A stretch of 64,000 bases of DNA, from the NCBI GenBank assembly GCA_026707225.1, contig JAPOXG010000010.1, positions 124,001-188,000 on the forward strand. The letters run 5' to 3'. The stretch comes from Chloroflexota bacterium. GTDB lineage: Bacteria > Chloroflexota > Anaerolineae > Aggregatilineales > Phototrophicaceae. Positions within the stretch are counted from its first letter, which is position 1. Each line of letters begins with the position of its first letter. Below, piece by piece: positions 26,633-34,746 of the stretch. Made by a program: the position numbers and the translations under genes. The notes beneath the pieces are model-generated. The model worked only from the letters and a program-made list of their open reading frames with translations, was not told where the DNA came from and searched no databases.

Positions 26633-29600
26633 TTAACTTTCGTTGACGATCTTGCGCGCCTCCGGCGGCGCGATCTTGATGAAGTGATCGCTTGGTCGTT
26701 TCAATAGCGGGTACAGCGGCTCGGCCGCGCTCGATTGGTGATTTTCTTCTAGCGTGCGGATGTACGCGTTCAGGAGCTCACGGACGTCGTTGTGTCCGTC
26801 GTCATCCAGCGGCTGAATCTCAACGACCGAGCCCGAAGCGATACGGCTTTGAATCGCCTCTATGGTCAAGCCCATTTTCGGCTGGACGCGCTGATAGACG
26901 ACGCCGCCGGTCATGCCAGCGCACATCCAGGGACCGGGATCGCCCAAAACCACCGCGCGCCCCGAAGTCATATATTCAAAGGCGTATCCTTTGAGATTGG
27001 CGCGCGCGCCCAGCCCGCCCAGGCTGTCTTTGAGCGGCTCCACGATTTCTCCGCCGAAGACCACATCAGCGCCGCTCATGCGAATGCAGGCGCGGGTATC
27101 GGCATCGCCTTGTACGATGAAGAGGCCGCCTTGCGCGCCATAAGCGAAGCTCTTGCCGACCGAGCCGTCAAGCCGCCGTCCGTTGTGGTTGAGCCCCTTC
27201 AATATCGACACTTTGCTGCCCGCGGCGCATTTGCCGACGCCATCCTGCGCGCCGCCCTCCACCAGTACATTGACCGGGTCGTCTATGAAGGCAGCCAAGC
27301 CGTTGCCGGGGATCGCCGAGTTGCTGAATGACAAATTGATGGCGCGAATGCGATTGGCTTGTGGCACATCCTGGCGTTTGATGGCGCCGGCCAAGTGCGT
27401 GCCCAAGGCGCGATCCATCGCCATGACTTGCTCGTCGTCATAGGTCAGCTCATATTCGCCTTTTTCGACATATTCAGTGACGATATCGGTTATCTGCTTA
27501 CTCACGGTGTTGCGCGGACGGGACACGCGGCGGCCGCCAGGTTGCGCCGGCGTCAACTGCGCGCGCGGCACCGGGCGCAGCAGGTGGCTCAGGTCGATGC
27601 GGTCATGATGCGTGCGCTGATGCAGCAGGTCTGCGCGCCCGACAATATCCTGCAAGTTGCTGACGCCCATCTTCCCCGCCCACTTGCGAATGTCATCCGC
27701 CAGGGCGTCGAACATGGTGACGATGCTATGTGGCGAGCCCCGCTCCTCGAAGGGCCTGAAGGCTTTGAAGTCCCGTTTCTCGGCCTCTTCTTTCGTCTTG
27801 ACATGCGTCGTGATGCCGACATGACAAGTGCCATCCTGACAGCCGCGGCAGATCGTGCAGCCGAGCGCCACCATCGCCAGGGTGGCGAAGCCGACGCGGT
27901 TGGCGCCCAGGCAAACCATCTTGATTACATCGCGACCACTCTTCATGCCGCCATCGACCCACAGCTCGACATCGTCTCTCAAGCCGCTTTCAATCAAATG
28001 AAGGTGCGCGAGCCATACGCCGATCTCCGCCGGCAAGCCAACGTGCCGCAGGGCGTGCGCGCGCGCGGCGCCGGTGCCGCCGGTATAGCCCGTTATCGTG
28101 ATGATATCGGCCCCCGCCTTGGCGACGCCGACAGCGATGATGCCAATGCCGGGAACCACCGGCAGCTTCACCGACACTTTGGCGTGCGGGTTGGCTGTCT
28201 TGAGCTCGTCAATCAATTGAGCCAGGTCTTCAATCGAGTAAAGATCGTGGTTGTTGCTGGGCGATATCAAGCCGATGCCCGGCGTCGTACTGCGCACTGC
28301 GGCGATCTGCTCGGTGACCTTATAGCCCGGTAGATGGCCGCCTTCGCCCGGTTTCGCGCCCTGTCCGATTTTGATCTCGATATAATCGGCGGCGTTCAGA
28401 AAGGCGATATTGACGCCAAAGCGCCCCGATGCGACTTGCTGACCGCGATTGCGCGGGTGCCGGCCGAGCAGGTCGTGAATCTCGCCGCCTTCTCCGTTCA
28501 TGCAAATGATGTTGAGCAGGTGCGCCGCCTCGGCATACGAGCGATAAGCCAGCTCTCCCTGCGAGCCAAAGGACATCGCGCTGATGAGAACCGGCATGTC
28601 GTAGCCCTTGATGCTGATGTCTACATCATCCGGCTCGACCGGGGTTTCACTCTCTTGAAGCCCGAGAATATGCCGCAGAGACACGGGCATGTTTTCTTCC
28701 AGGCTGAGCAGCGTCTCGGTGTACTCATCGAAATCCAGTTCACCGTGGGCGACTGCCTCAGCCTTCTTCCACATCTTGGGGTAGAAACGGTCGGGGTTCT
28801 TCAAGCGAGCGCGCGCTTCGCCGCGGAATTCCTGCGAGCGTTCCTGGGCGTCATCATAGACTGATGTCCAGGTGAGCCCGCGACCGGCCGAGCCAAAGTA
28901 ATTCGGCGTGCCGAGCAAGTCGTTAATCGTCTGCGACAAGCCAATGGAACTAAAACTGTGCCCGTATCCGCGCAGCTCGTGGCAGCCCACTGTTGATGTG
29001 ATCTTCTGCAATCCCGCATGAATGGCTTTCAAGGCTTTGCCCATTGAAGATTCCACTTGATCCGCGACCAGGGGTTTCCTGCTGCCGCGCGGCGCCGTGC
29101 CCAAAGCGACTGCGTACATGGCGTACGGAAGGATCGCGTTGGCGCCTAAGCTCAGGCAGATGGCCAGGTCGTGCAGATCGCGCAAGGCGCCGGTTCGGAT
29201 GACCAAGCCCACGCGGCGTCGCAGGTTCGGTCTGTGATCGGCCAGCCGCAGCGCTTTGTCGACCGCGGCGATCGCCAGGAGCGGGTCAATATACAGCTCC
29301 TCGCCCGATGCAATGGCGCTGTCGTCGAGGATGACGCATTGGGCGCCATTCAATACCGCCTCGACCACTCTCTTCTGTAAGAACTCCACTGCCTGGTCGA
29401 CGGTTGTGTCCATGGGACAACCCATCGAAAAGAAGGCGGCTTTTTCTTCGAAGGTGTCAGCCAAGTCTTGTATGAGCATGGTTCCGTGCTTGGTGGCGAT
29501 ATCCCGGATGCGCTCGATGTCATCAAATTCTGGGATGGCATCCAGCAAGAGCGGAATTTCCAATCTGATCAAGGTGGCGTCGGCTTCGCGCCCGGCTGCA

Positions 29601-31336
29601 ATTTCGGGTCGGCAGCCGATCAAGACCTGCGAAGAAAACTGCGCCTGTTCGCGTTCGCGGTCAATTGACGGGTTGGTCACGACTGCGATCGTCTCTTTGA
29701 AGAAGTCGGCGAGATTGGCCCGCGTATTGCTGATCGCCGCTAGTGGTCCATCCCAGCCAAGCGACCCGATCTGCTCTTTGCCGCTTTCGGACAGCGCCTT
29801 CACGATCTCTACATGATAGCGTTCCCAGCCAAAGCCTGACATGACGGCTGCGTTCACCTTGACCGGCGAATCGGCCCAGGGCAATTCAATCGCCGATTTC
29901 TGCGATTCGGCGCTGCGCTCCAAAACAGCTACGGGCGCCGCCTGCGCTTGCAACTGCCGGCCGCCATTCGATGTGGGGCGCATGGGGTAGTTCGCCGTGG
30001 GTGATGCTGTCGTTTGATCGACTTCCGCGCCCCAAATGCTGCCGGACGAGAGATCATAAGGCTGCCGATCGCGATATCTGCCGTAGACATATTGCTGAAT
30101 GGCCGGGTAATCCATCACCTGGATCGGCTGCCCGGTATTGACCTTCATCGCGATTTTCTCGCCGGGCGCCATCGGTTTCGGGCTGACCGACATGGAGTCC
30201 AGCGCGTATACTCCACGCTCTGAGGTGACAAAATATTCCTTTTCCGTTTCGCCGAACCAGAGCGGGCGCAAACCCAAAGCATCGACGCTGAACACCGCCT
30301 CATTGCCAAGCCGCGCGACTACGGCCGCGGGACCCTGGGCGAAGGGTCCGTAAGACTGTCGCATTTCGGCGTACATGTCGTGAATCTCGGGCGCAGTCTG
30401 AATCAAGTCGTGTTCAAAGGGAGGGAAGATGTGCTCCATCGCCTCGATAAGATCCAGACCGTTGCGCATGCAAAGCGCATAAATGGTGCGGTCGACATCC
30501 TGGGAATCGGAGCCGTTTTCCACCATGGGGATGTCGAGCATCTCCGATTCCAGCCGGAAGCGGGAAATCGTGTTGAACTCGCCATTGTGCTCAATGAGGT
30601 TGAAGGGCTGGGCGCGCTCGAAGATCGGATTGGTGTTGGTGCTGTAACGCGCATGCCCCATGGTGATAGAGGACGCATAATCCGGATCGCGAAGTTCCGG
30701 GTAGTAGCGGCGCAGAATCTCGATCGTGCCCTGCACTTTGTAGACGACGCTGTGCGCCGAGAACGAGGGAAAGTGAATTTCGAGCTCGCTCTCCAATTGG
30801 ACCTGCAACTCAAACAGCGTGCGATCAAGTTGCTCCGAAGGGACTTGGCCGTTGATGCCGGCGAGCTGCCAGAATACGGGCTCGTTCGCTTCGGCGTTGG
30901 GTCCCAGCACCTGCGGATTCACGCGGCCCGCGCGGTCCAATAGAATATGCAAGCCAACTTCGCTGATTTGGCGGCAAATCTGATCGACGATGTATTGGGC
31001 GCGCGCGCGGTCATGCGCCGGGATCATCACATGCGCGACCCAAAAGTTGCGATCCGTCGCCAGGGACGAACGCAAGCCCGCTTCCGCCAGCCATTTCGTC
31101 CAGAGTTGCCGCGGAATGTCGGTCATGACGCCGACGCCGTCGCCTTCGCCATTCACATAACCGGTCCGGTGGCCCATGCGGGTGAGCGCTTCAATGGTCC
31201 TTTTGACGTTGCCATGAGTCGCCTGCCCGCCCTTGCGCACCGAACAGATCAAAGCGCAGGCGTCGCGATGGTCCCGATCAATCGGGTGAAGATCGGCGAA
31301 GGGATCGTCGCTTTGTGAATCGTGTATGCGAAACAT
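26633..31336 (-). CDS. gltB: Glutamate synthase, large subunit
   Basis: Makes two glutamates from glutamine and 2-oxoglutarate. The 1567 residues contain the class II amidotransferase domain with nucleophile candidate C27 (DACALICSVRKGG) behind a 26-residue leader that would be removed, the central domain, the FMN/synthase domain (KPGEGGHLPGYKV and GGTGAARAHALRHVG), a 3Fe-4S cluster segment CTICRGCQDGTCHVG, and the C-terminal beta-helix GXGXG domain (YGAQGGLFIVQGDA). Length is near the usual 1500. No gltD lies beside it, so the reductant partner is elsewhere or a ferredoxin is used. A TTGGCA/TATTAT promoter precedes it. Confidence 0.96.
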   Translation of the reverse strand: MFRIHDSQSDDPFADLHPIDRDHRDACALICSVRKGGQATHGNVKRTIEALTRMGHRTGYVNGEGDGVGVMTDIPRQLWTKWLAEAGLRSSLATDRNFWVAHVMIPAHDRARAQYIVDQICRQISEVGLHILLDRAGRVNPQVLGPNAEANEPVFWQLAGINGQVPSEQLDRTLFELQVQLESELEIHFPSFSAHSVVYKVQGTIEILRRYYPELRDPDYASSITMGHARYSTNTNPIFERAQPFNLIEHNGEFNTISRFRLESEMLDIPMVENGSDSQDVDRTIYALCMRNGLDLIEAMEHIFPPFEHDLIQTAPEIHDMYAEMRQSYGPFAQGPAAVVARLGNEAVFSVDALGLRPLWFGETEKEYFVTSERGVYALDSMSVSPKPMAPGEKIAMKVNTGQPIQVMDYPAIQQYVYGRYRDRQPYDLSSGSIWGAEVDQTTASPTANYPMRPTSNGGRQLQAQAAPVAVLERSAESQKSAIELPWADSPVKVNAAVMSGFGWERYHVEIVKALSESGKEQIGSLGWDGPLAAISNTRANLADFFKETIAVVTNPSIDREREQAQFSSQVLIGCRPEIAAGREADATLIRLEIPLLLDAIPEFDDIERIRDIATKHGTMLIQDLADTFEEKAAFFSMGCPMDTTVDQAVEFLQKRVVEAVLNGAQCVILDDSAIASGEELYIDPLLAIAAVDKALRLADHRPNLRRRVGLVIRTGALRDLHDLAICLSLGANAILPYAMYAVALGTAPRGSRKPLVADQVESSMGKALKAIHAGLQKITSTVGCHELRGYGHSFSSIGLSQTINDLLGTPNYFGSAGRGLTWTSVYDDAQERSQEFRGEARARLKNPDRFYPKMWKKAEAVAHGELDFDEYTETLLSLEENMPVSLRHILGLQESETPVEPDDVDISIKGYDMPVLISAMSFGSQGELAYRSYAEAAHLLNIICMNGEGGEIHDLLGRHPRNRGQQVASGRFGVNIAFLNAADYIEIKIGQGAKPGEGGHLPGYKVTEQIAAVRSTTPGIGLISPSNNHDLYSIEDLAQLIDELKTANPHAKVSVKLPVVPGIGIIAVGVAKAGADIITITGYTGGTGAARAHALRHVGLPAEIGVWLAHLHLIESGLRDDVELWVDGGMKSGRDVIKMVCLGANRVGFATLAMVALGCTICRGCQDGTCHVGITTHVKTKEEAEKRDFKAFRPFEERGSPHSIVTMFDALADDIRKWAGKMGVSNLQDIVGRADLLHQRTHHDRIDLSHLLRPVPRAQLTPAQPGGRRVSRPRNTVSKQITDIVTEYVEKGEYELTYDDEQVMAMDRALGTHLAGAIKRQDVPQANRIRAINLSFSNSAIPGNGLAAFIDDPVNVLVEGGAQDGVGKCAAGSKVSILKGLNHNGRRLDGSVGKSFAYGAQGGLFIVQGDADTRACIRMSGADVVFGGEIVEPLKDSLGGLGARANLKGYAFEYMTSGRAVVLGDPGPWMCAGMTGGVVYQRVQPKMGLTIEAIQSRIASGSVVEIQPLDDDGHNDVRELLNAYIRTLEENHQSSAAEPLYPLLKRPSDHFIKIAPPEARKIVNES

Positions 31337-31372
31337 ATCTCACCCTCAAAATAAGTTGAGCCGGTCCCTGCA

Positions 31373-31400
31373 ATAATACATTTCGCCAGGGTACTGCCAA
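31373..31400 (-). promoter_or_regulatory. Promoter of gltB
   Basis: Minus-strand TTGGCA (31400-31395), 16-nt spacer, TATTAT (31378-31373), about 35-40 nt before the ATG. The rest of the 295-nt gap between gltB and the upstream PucR gene (31337-31631) has no gene and no clear terminator; a second TTGACG sequence lies near 31450 without a good -10. Confidence 0.6.
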
Positions 31401-31631
31401 GCTGATTCAGCCCAGGACCCAAGCAGAATGAATCTGATATTAACTGATTTCGTCAACTAATTCTACCAGGCTTGCGTGGCAGCGGCATTGAAAGATGTTA
31501 TGGATAATATTAGGGAATCACTGGGCAATATGTACAAGGAATGTCCGGCTGCGTTTATCGTTGTCCTACAGCGGATTCGCAGCCCTCCGCACAGATCTAG
31601 GATTAGACCAAGCGCGGAATGCCACCGGATG

Positions 31632-33293
31632 CTAACCGAGGGACAAGAGTCGGCGAATCGTCAGCGCCAGGTGCAAAGCCAGGCGCGTTTCGGGGCGATT
31701 GAGGTCGATGCCGGCGATTTCGTTAATGCGATTCATTCGATAGAGCAGTGTGTTACGATGCACGATTAAGGACTCGGCGGTTTGCGACAGATTGCCGTGG
31801 CAATTGAAGAATGCCTCCAGGGTCTTGATCAGGTCGGCTTTCTGCCGCATGTCATATTGGGTGAGCGTCCCCAATGTAAGTTCACAGAAGTCGGCCAGCT
31901 TGTCTCGATCAGACAGGCTGAGAATTAGCTGATAGACGCCCAGATCTCCAATAAACAGCGGGATATCGGTTTGCAGCCGCTCGGCTAATTCTTTCGCTTG
32001 CACCGCGTCGCGATAGCTGGACCGCCAAACATTCACCTCGCGCGCCACTTGACCCAATCCTATCGCAACTCGATTGAGTGGCTGCTGCTTTGAAATCTCC
32101 TGGCTGAAGGCGTCGGAGAGAGCCAGACTATGATCGATCGGGTTATGAAAATCTGTCGCGTGAAAGAGGACGACTTCGCCTTCCCTTTCGCGCATCCAGA
32201 CTAGTGCCGCTGCCTGCTGCCGCGCGATGATCGCGTTGACGATGGTTTCCAGCCGCCTGAGCGACGGTCGATTTTCGCCGCGCCAGGAAAGCACAAAGGC
32301 GACATGGGTCTGCGTCATATCGTGCTGGAAGCGCTCGCCCTGACGGATGGCTTCCTGCTGACTGACATCGCCGAGCAGGAGCCGATCCAGAAAGGTGCCG
32401 CGCAGCCGCTTTTCAGTCTCGTTCACCGCCTTCTGCTTGGCCATCTCCAGCGCGCAGGCGGCGGCGCCGTGTTCGCAAACGAGCTGATCAATCTCGTCGA
32501 GATCGCTCTCGCGCCCAATAATAGACAGGTAGCCCCGCCCGAGGCTCTTGGTGATGACCGGCGCCACCAGCCTGGCCACGCCCGATACCGGCAAGGCTTG
32601 CATCAGAACCGGCGGATCAACTTCAACGACTCGATGCCGATCGTGAAGCTCGACCGGCAGGTTGTCCTGTTTCTTCAAGAAAAATTCAATGTCGTCCCAG
32701 ATGCCGGCGAATTCAGGCTGCAGTTTGTGTGACAGGGGATGCAGCCGCTTGTCGTGCACGATCACGGTCTTCTTGGTCAAACGGGCCATCGCGACCACCA
32801 AACCATTCATGCCTTCGTTGCGCGACGAGATTTGCGTGAGCTGGCGATACAACTGCGTACCGCGCCTTTCAATCTGGCCCTTGCGATTGACCAGCAAGCT
32901 AATGATTGACTTCTCCACGTCACGAATTCGAACGTCGCTGTGCAGAGCCAGGACGGGCATATCGCGCGATTTCGATTCGGCAAGGGCTGTCGTGCTCACC
33001 TTGCCGCAAAAGAGGACGGCTGAGGCGCCCGCGCAGGCAGCCCATTGCACGAGTTCGGTGTCATTATGCGCCTTTGGCGGATTGCTCACGGACGCGATCA
33101 AGATTAGCTCGCGCTTTTGCACCGACTTGGACGCAATGTCGTCTTCAGGGTGGATAATCGTCGTCCAAGAGACCGGTCGGTCCAGCAGACCCTCGCCCGA
33201 CAGTACATGTGTACTCAAGGGCAGAGTAAGTTTGCGTATTTCTTCCACCGTTAGTTCTTGAGTCCGTGAGATGCTCATGTCCTGGCTCGGCAA
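31632..33293 (-). CDS. PucR-family transcriptional regulator upstream of gltB
   Basis: 553 residues with the same plan as the regulator at 24909: PucR N-terminal domain (LPLSTHVLSGEGLLDRPVSW), a middle sensor part, and the C-terminal helix-turn-helix LIKTLEAFFNCHGNLSQTAE then SLIVHRNTLLYRMNRI. It is clearly a paralogue, although well diverged. It lies upstream of gltB in the same direction and 21 nt after a small membrane protein gene. ATG at 33293 is used; an ATG at 33278 (MSISRTQEL) is an alternative. The pair probably control gltB or each other; neither the ligand nor the operator is known. Confidence 0.88.
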   Translation of the reverse strand: MPSQDMSISRTQELTVEEIRKLTLPLSTHVLSGEGLLDRPVSWTTIIHPEDDIASKSVQKRELILIASVSNPPKAHNDTELVQWAACAGASAVLFCGKVSTTALAESKSRDMPVLALHSDVRIRDVEKSIISLLVNRKGQIERRGTQLYRQLTQISSRNEGMNGLVVAMARLTKKTVIVHDKRLHPLSHKLQPEFAGIWDDIEFFLKKQDNLPVELHDRHRVVEVDPPVLMQALPVSGVARLVAPVITKSLGRGYLSIIGRESDLDEIDQLVCEHGAAACALEMAKQKAVNETEKRLRGTFLDRLLLGDVSQQEAIRQGERFQHDMTQTHVAFVLSWRGENRPSLRRLETIVNAIIARQQAAALVWMREREGEVVLFHATDFHNPIDHSLALSDAFSQEISKQQPLNRVAIGLGQVAREVNVWRSSYRDAVQAKELAERLQTDIPLFIGDLGVYQLILSLSDRDKLADFCELTLGTLTQYDMRQKADLIKTLEAFFNCHGNLSQTAESLIVHRNTLLYRMNRINEIAGIDLNRPETRLALHLALTIRRLLSLG

Positions 33294-33314
33294 TCTTCGA
33301 CTGGAATATCGATA

Positions 33315-33665
33315 CTAGGTTTCTCGGGTGAAGATGCCGGCGCCCACGACAATGATGGCGGCGACAATGGCGAGCGGCGTCAGGTCTAGATCAGGTCGGC
33401 TCGCGAAATTGAAGCCCGCAGTGGCTAGTAGCAGCGTCCCGGCAACCCAGGTGGTGTAGCCAACGCGATAACCTCGGCGATATTGCGCGAAACCGGAGAG
33501 GATCAATATGCCGCCCGTGGCCAGCAGCGGGATGCCATTGTGCAAGTTCAGCCAAATGGGAAGCGCGCTGGTGATGACCAAAACGCCGACGATGCCGAAC
33601 CAAGTCAGTCGCTCGATCCGACTTTCTTCCTCAGACTTCAATTCTGAAGCTGTGTCGGTCGCCAT
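33315..33665 (-). CDS. Small membrane protein with four predicted helices
   Basis: 116 residues: a charged N-terminus (ATDTASELKSEEESRIERL), then four hydrophobic helices (WFGIVGVLVITSALPIWL, IPLLATGGILILSGFAQY, YTTWVAGTLLLATAGFNF and LTPLAIVAAIIVVGAGIF). No known family. The ATG at 33665 gives a typical small membrane protein; longer in-frame versions starting at 33683 or 33833 would read across the palindromic promoter. It precedes the second PucR gene by 21 nt and is probably co-transcribed with it. A transporter accessory or sensor role is possible, but nothing in the sequence shows it. Confidence 0.7.
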   Translation of the reverse strand: MATDTASELKSEEESRIERLTWFGIVGVLVITSALPIWLNLHNGIPLLATGGILILSGFAQYRRGYRVGYTTWVAGTLLLATAGFNFASRPDLDLTPLAIVAAIIVVGAGIFTRET

Positions 33666-33726
33666 GCTTACAATTCCGGTCATTGGCGTGGATTCCACGT
33701 TGCTCCACGCGAGCGATGACGGCATC

Positions 33727-33755
33727 AAGTCATTGTATACAATATACAATGACTT
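33727..33755. promoter_or_regulatory. 13-bp-arm palindrome at the promoter of the membrane protein / PucR unit
   Basis: Positions 33727-33739 and 33743-33755 are perfect reverse complements separated by CAA. The core contains TTGTATACAA, which resembles GntR-type operators. On the minus strand TTGCAT and a TATACA/TACAAT -10 lie in the same segment, so a bound factor would block transcription of the small membrane protein and the regulator behind it. A 29-bp nearly perfect palindrome is unlikely by chance. No T-run is beside it. Confidence 0.6.
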
Positions 33756-33878
33756 ATGCAAATTGCCTAGAAGATTTCCAGCAGACGCTGAAAGCTGGCA
33801 ATTGGAAGTCGCGCCAGGAGAAGCATATTCCATAGACGAAATATTTGGATATGTCAGCTGCGTCGTAGAGCGCGATTC

Positions 33879-34292
33879 TCAATCGTCCATGAGTCTGATG
33901 TAGGCGCCATCCCAATCGGCCGGGTCGCGGGTCATCCTGTTGATCTGGATACCGGCAAAATGTGGATAAAGTTTGATCATGGTTTCAGGAATTTCGTCCC
34001 AGTTTCCATCGCGCAGGCGCTTTTCAATCGTGTCAGCCATCAGCGAGGACCACCACCACTTCTGCTGAAAGTCATCAGCTTTCTTCCAGTAACCGCGCTT
34101 TTCCCAGGCGCGAATCGACTCTTCAACCGTTTGATCGACGGCGCGCAAACAGAAGACCAGCATCGCGACCATATCTTTCGTTTGCTGATTGAAATCTCGC
34201 TGCTGGCTGAGATGACGAAGTATCTCGGCGATGGTGCGCATGTGGGCATTGCGGCGCTTACCCGGGCTGTTGGTGTTGATAATCCGCGCCAC
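33879..34292 (-). CDS. Unrecognised protein, third gene of a three-gene operon
   Basis: 137 residues, soluble, helical, rich in Trp and charged residues (QQKWWWSSLMADTIEKRL, DPADWDGAYIRLMDD). No motif I know. Starts with GTG at 34292, with GAAGG 7 nt upstream; an internal ATG (MRTIAEILRHLSQQ) at 34241 is an alternative. It begins 3 nt after the stop of the second gene, so the operon is tightly coupled. The helical segment ILRHLSQQRDFNQQTKDMVA could be a dimerisation or DNA-contact region, which is speculation. Confidence 0.75.
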   Translation of the reverse strand: MARIINTNSPGKRRNAHMRTIAEILRHLSQQRDFNQQTKDMVAMLVFCLRAVDQTVEESIRAWEKRGYWKKADDFQQKWWWSSLMADTIEKRLRDGNWDEIPETMIKLYPHFAGIQINRMTRDPADWDGAYIRLMDD

Positions 34293-34295
34293 TGC

Positions 34296-34736
34296 TTAGC
34301 CTTCAATCCCGGCGCTTGCATGGTAGGGGCGGATTCCGCGGTAAATGCGCAGGCCACCGATCGTTTTCAGGATCGTCGAGGCATCGCGTCCGGTGAGATC
34401 CGCCAATTCCAGCGCATTGAGCGGGTCATTGCCGTTCATAAGCAAGACGCGAAATACGCTGTCAATCAAACCGATGTGCTCGGTGATGAAGTCATCGCGC
34501 ATGGCGGACTCTCGAATTGCCAGGCCGAGGGCATCCATCTGAGACACCTCGCCCGTCTCCGGGTCGACGTAGTCATAAACTTCGCCAAGGTCTTTATGCT
34601 CCAGCGATTTCTGCTGATCGGGCGTCAAATGCGTGCGCAAATAAATCTGCAGATCGTCTCGGCTCTGCTCCCACCACGCAAAATCGATATAGAATTTGGT
34701 CTCGACGCTCGGCTTGATGAGATAATTGAGCGGCAT
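34296..34736 (-). CDS. Unrecognised protein with a winged-helix-like C-terminus, second gene of a three-gene operon
   Basis: 146 residues. The N-terminal half (KFYIDFAWWEQSRDDLQIYL) is aromatic and charged; residues 95-140 (SVFRVLLMNGNDPLNALELA and DLTGRDASTILKTIGG) look like a winged helix-turn-helix. AAGGAAGGG lies 4 nt before the ATG at 34736, so the longer in-frame version from 34820 is rejected. It starts 10 nt after the first gene. I do not recognise a family. Together with the N- and C-terminal helix-turn-helix-like parts of its upstream partner this suggests a nucleic-acid-related role, by inference only. Confidence 0.75.
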   Translation of the reverse strand: MPLNYLIKPSVETKFYIDFAWWEQSRDDLQIYLRTHLTPDQQKSLEHKDLGEVYDYVDPETGEVSQMDALGLAIRESAMRDDFITEHIGLIDSVFRVLLMNGNDPLNALELADLTGRDASTILKTIGGLRIYRGIRPYHASAGIEG

Positions 34737-34746
34737 TCGCCCTTCC

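Noticed and set aside
27359..28333. 324-codon frame antisense to gltB
   Set aside because: The sense strand encodes the FMN and Fe-S cluster region of GltB; the antisense frame has no support.
33961..33969. Perfect DnaA box (TGTGGATAA) near the rpmH block
   Set aside because: It is a single copy inside a coding gene, with no cluster of boxes, no A/T-rich unwinding region and no dnaA or dnaN nearby, so it does not mark an origin.
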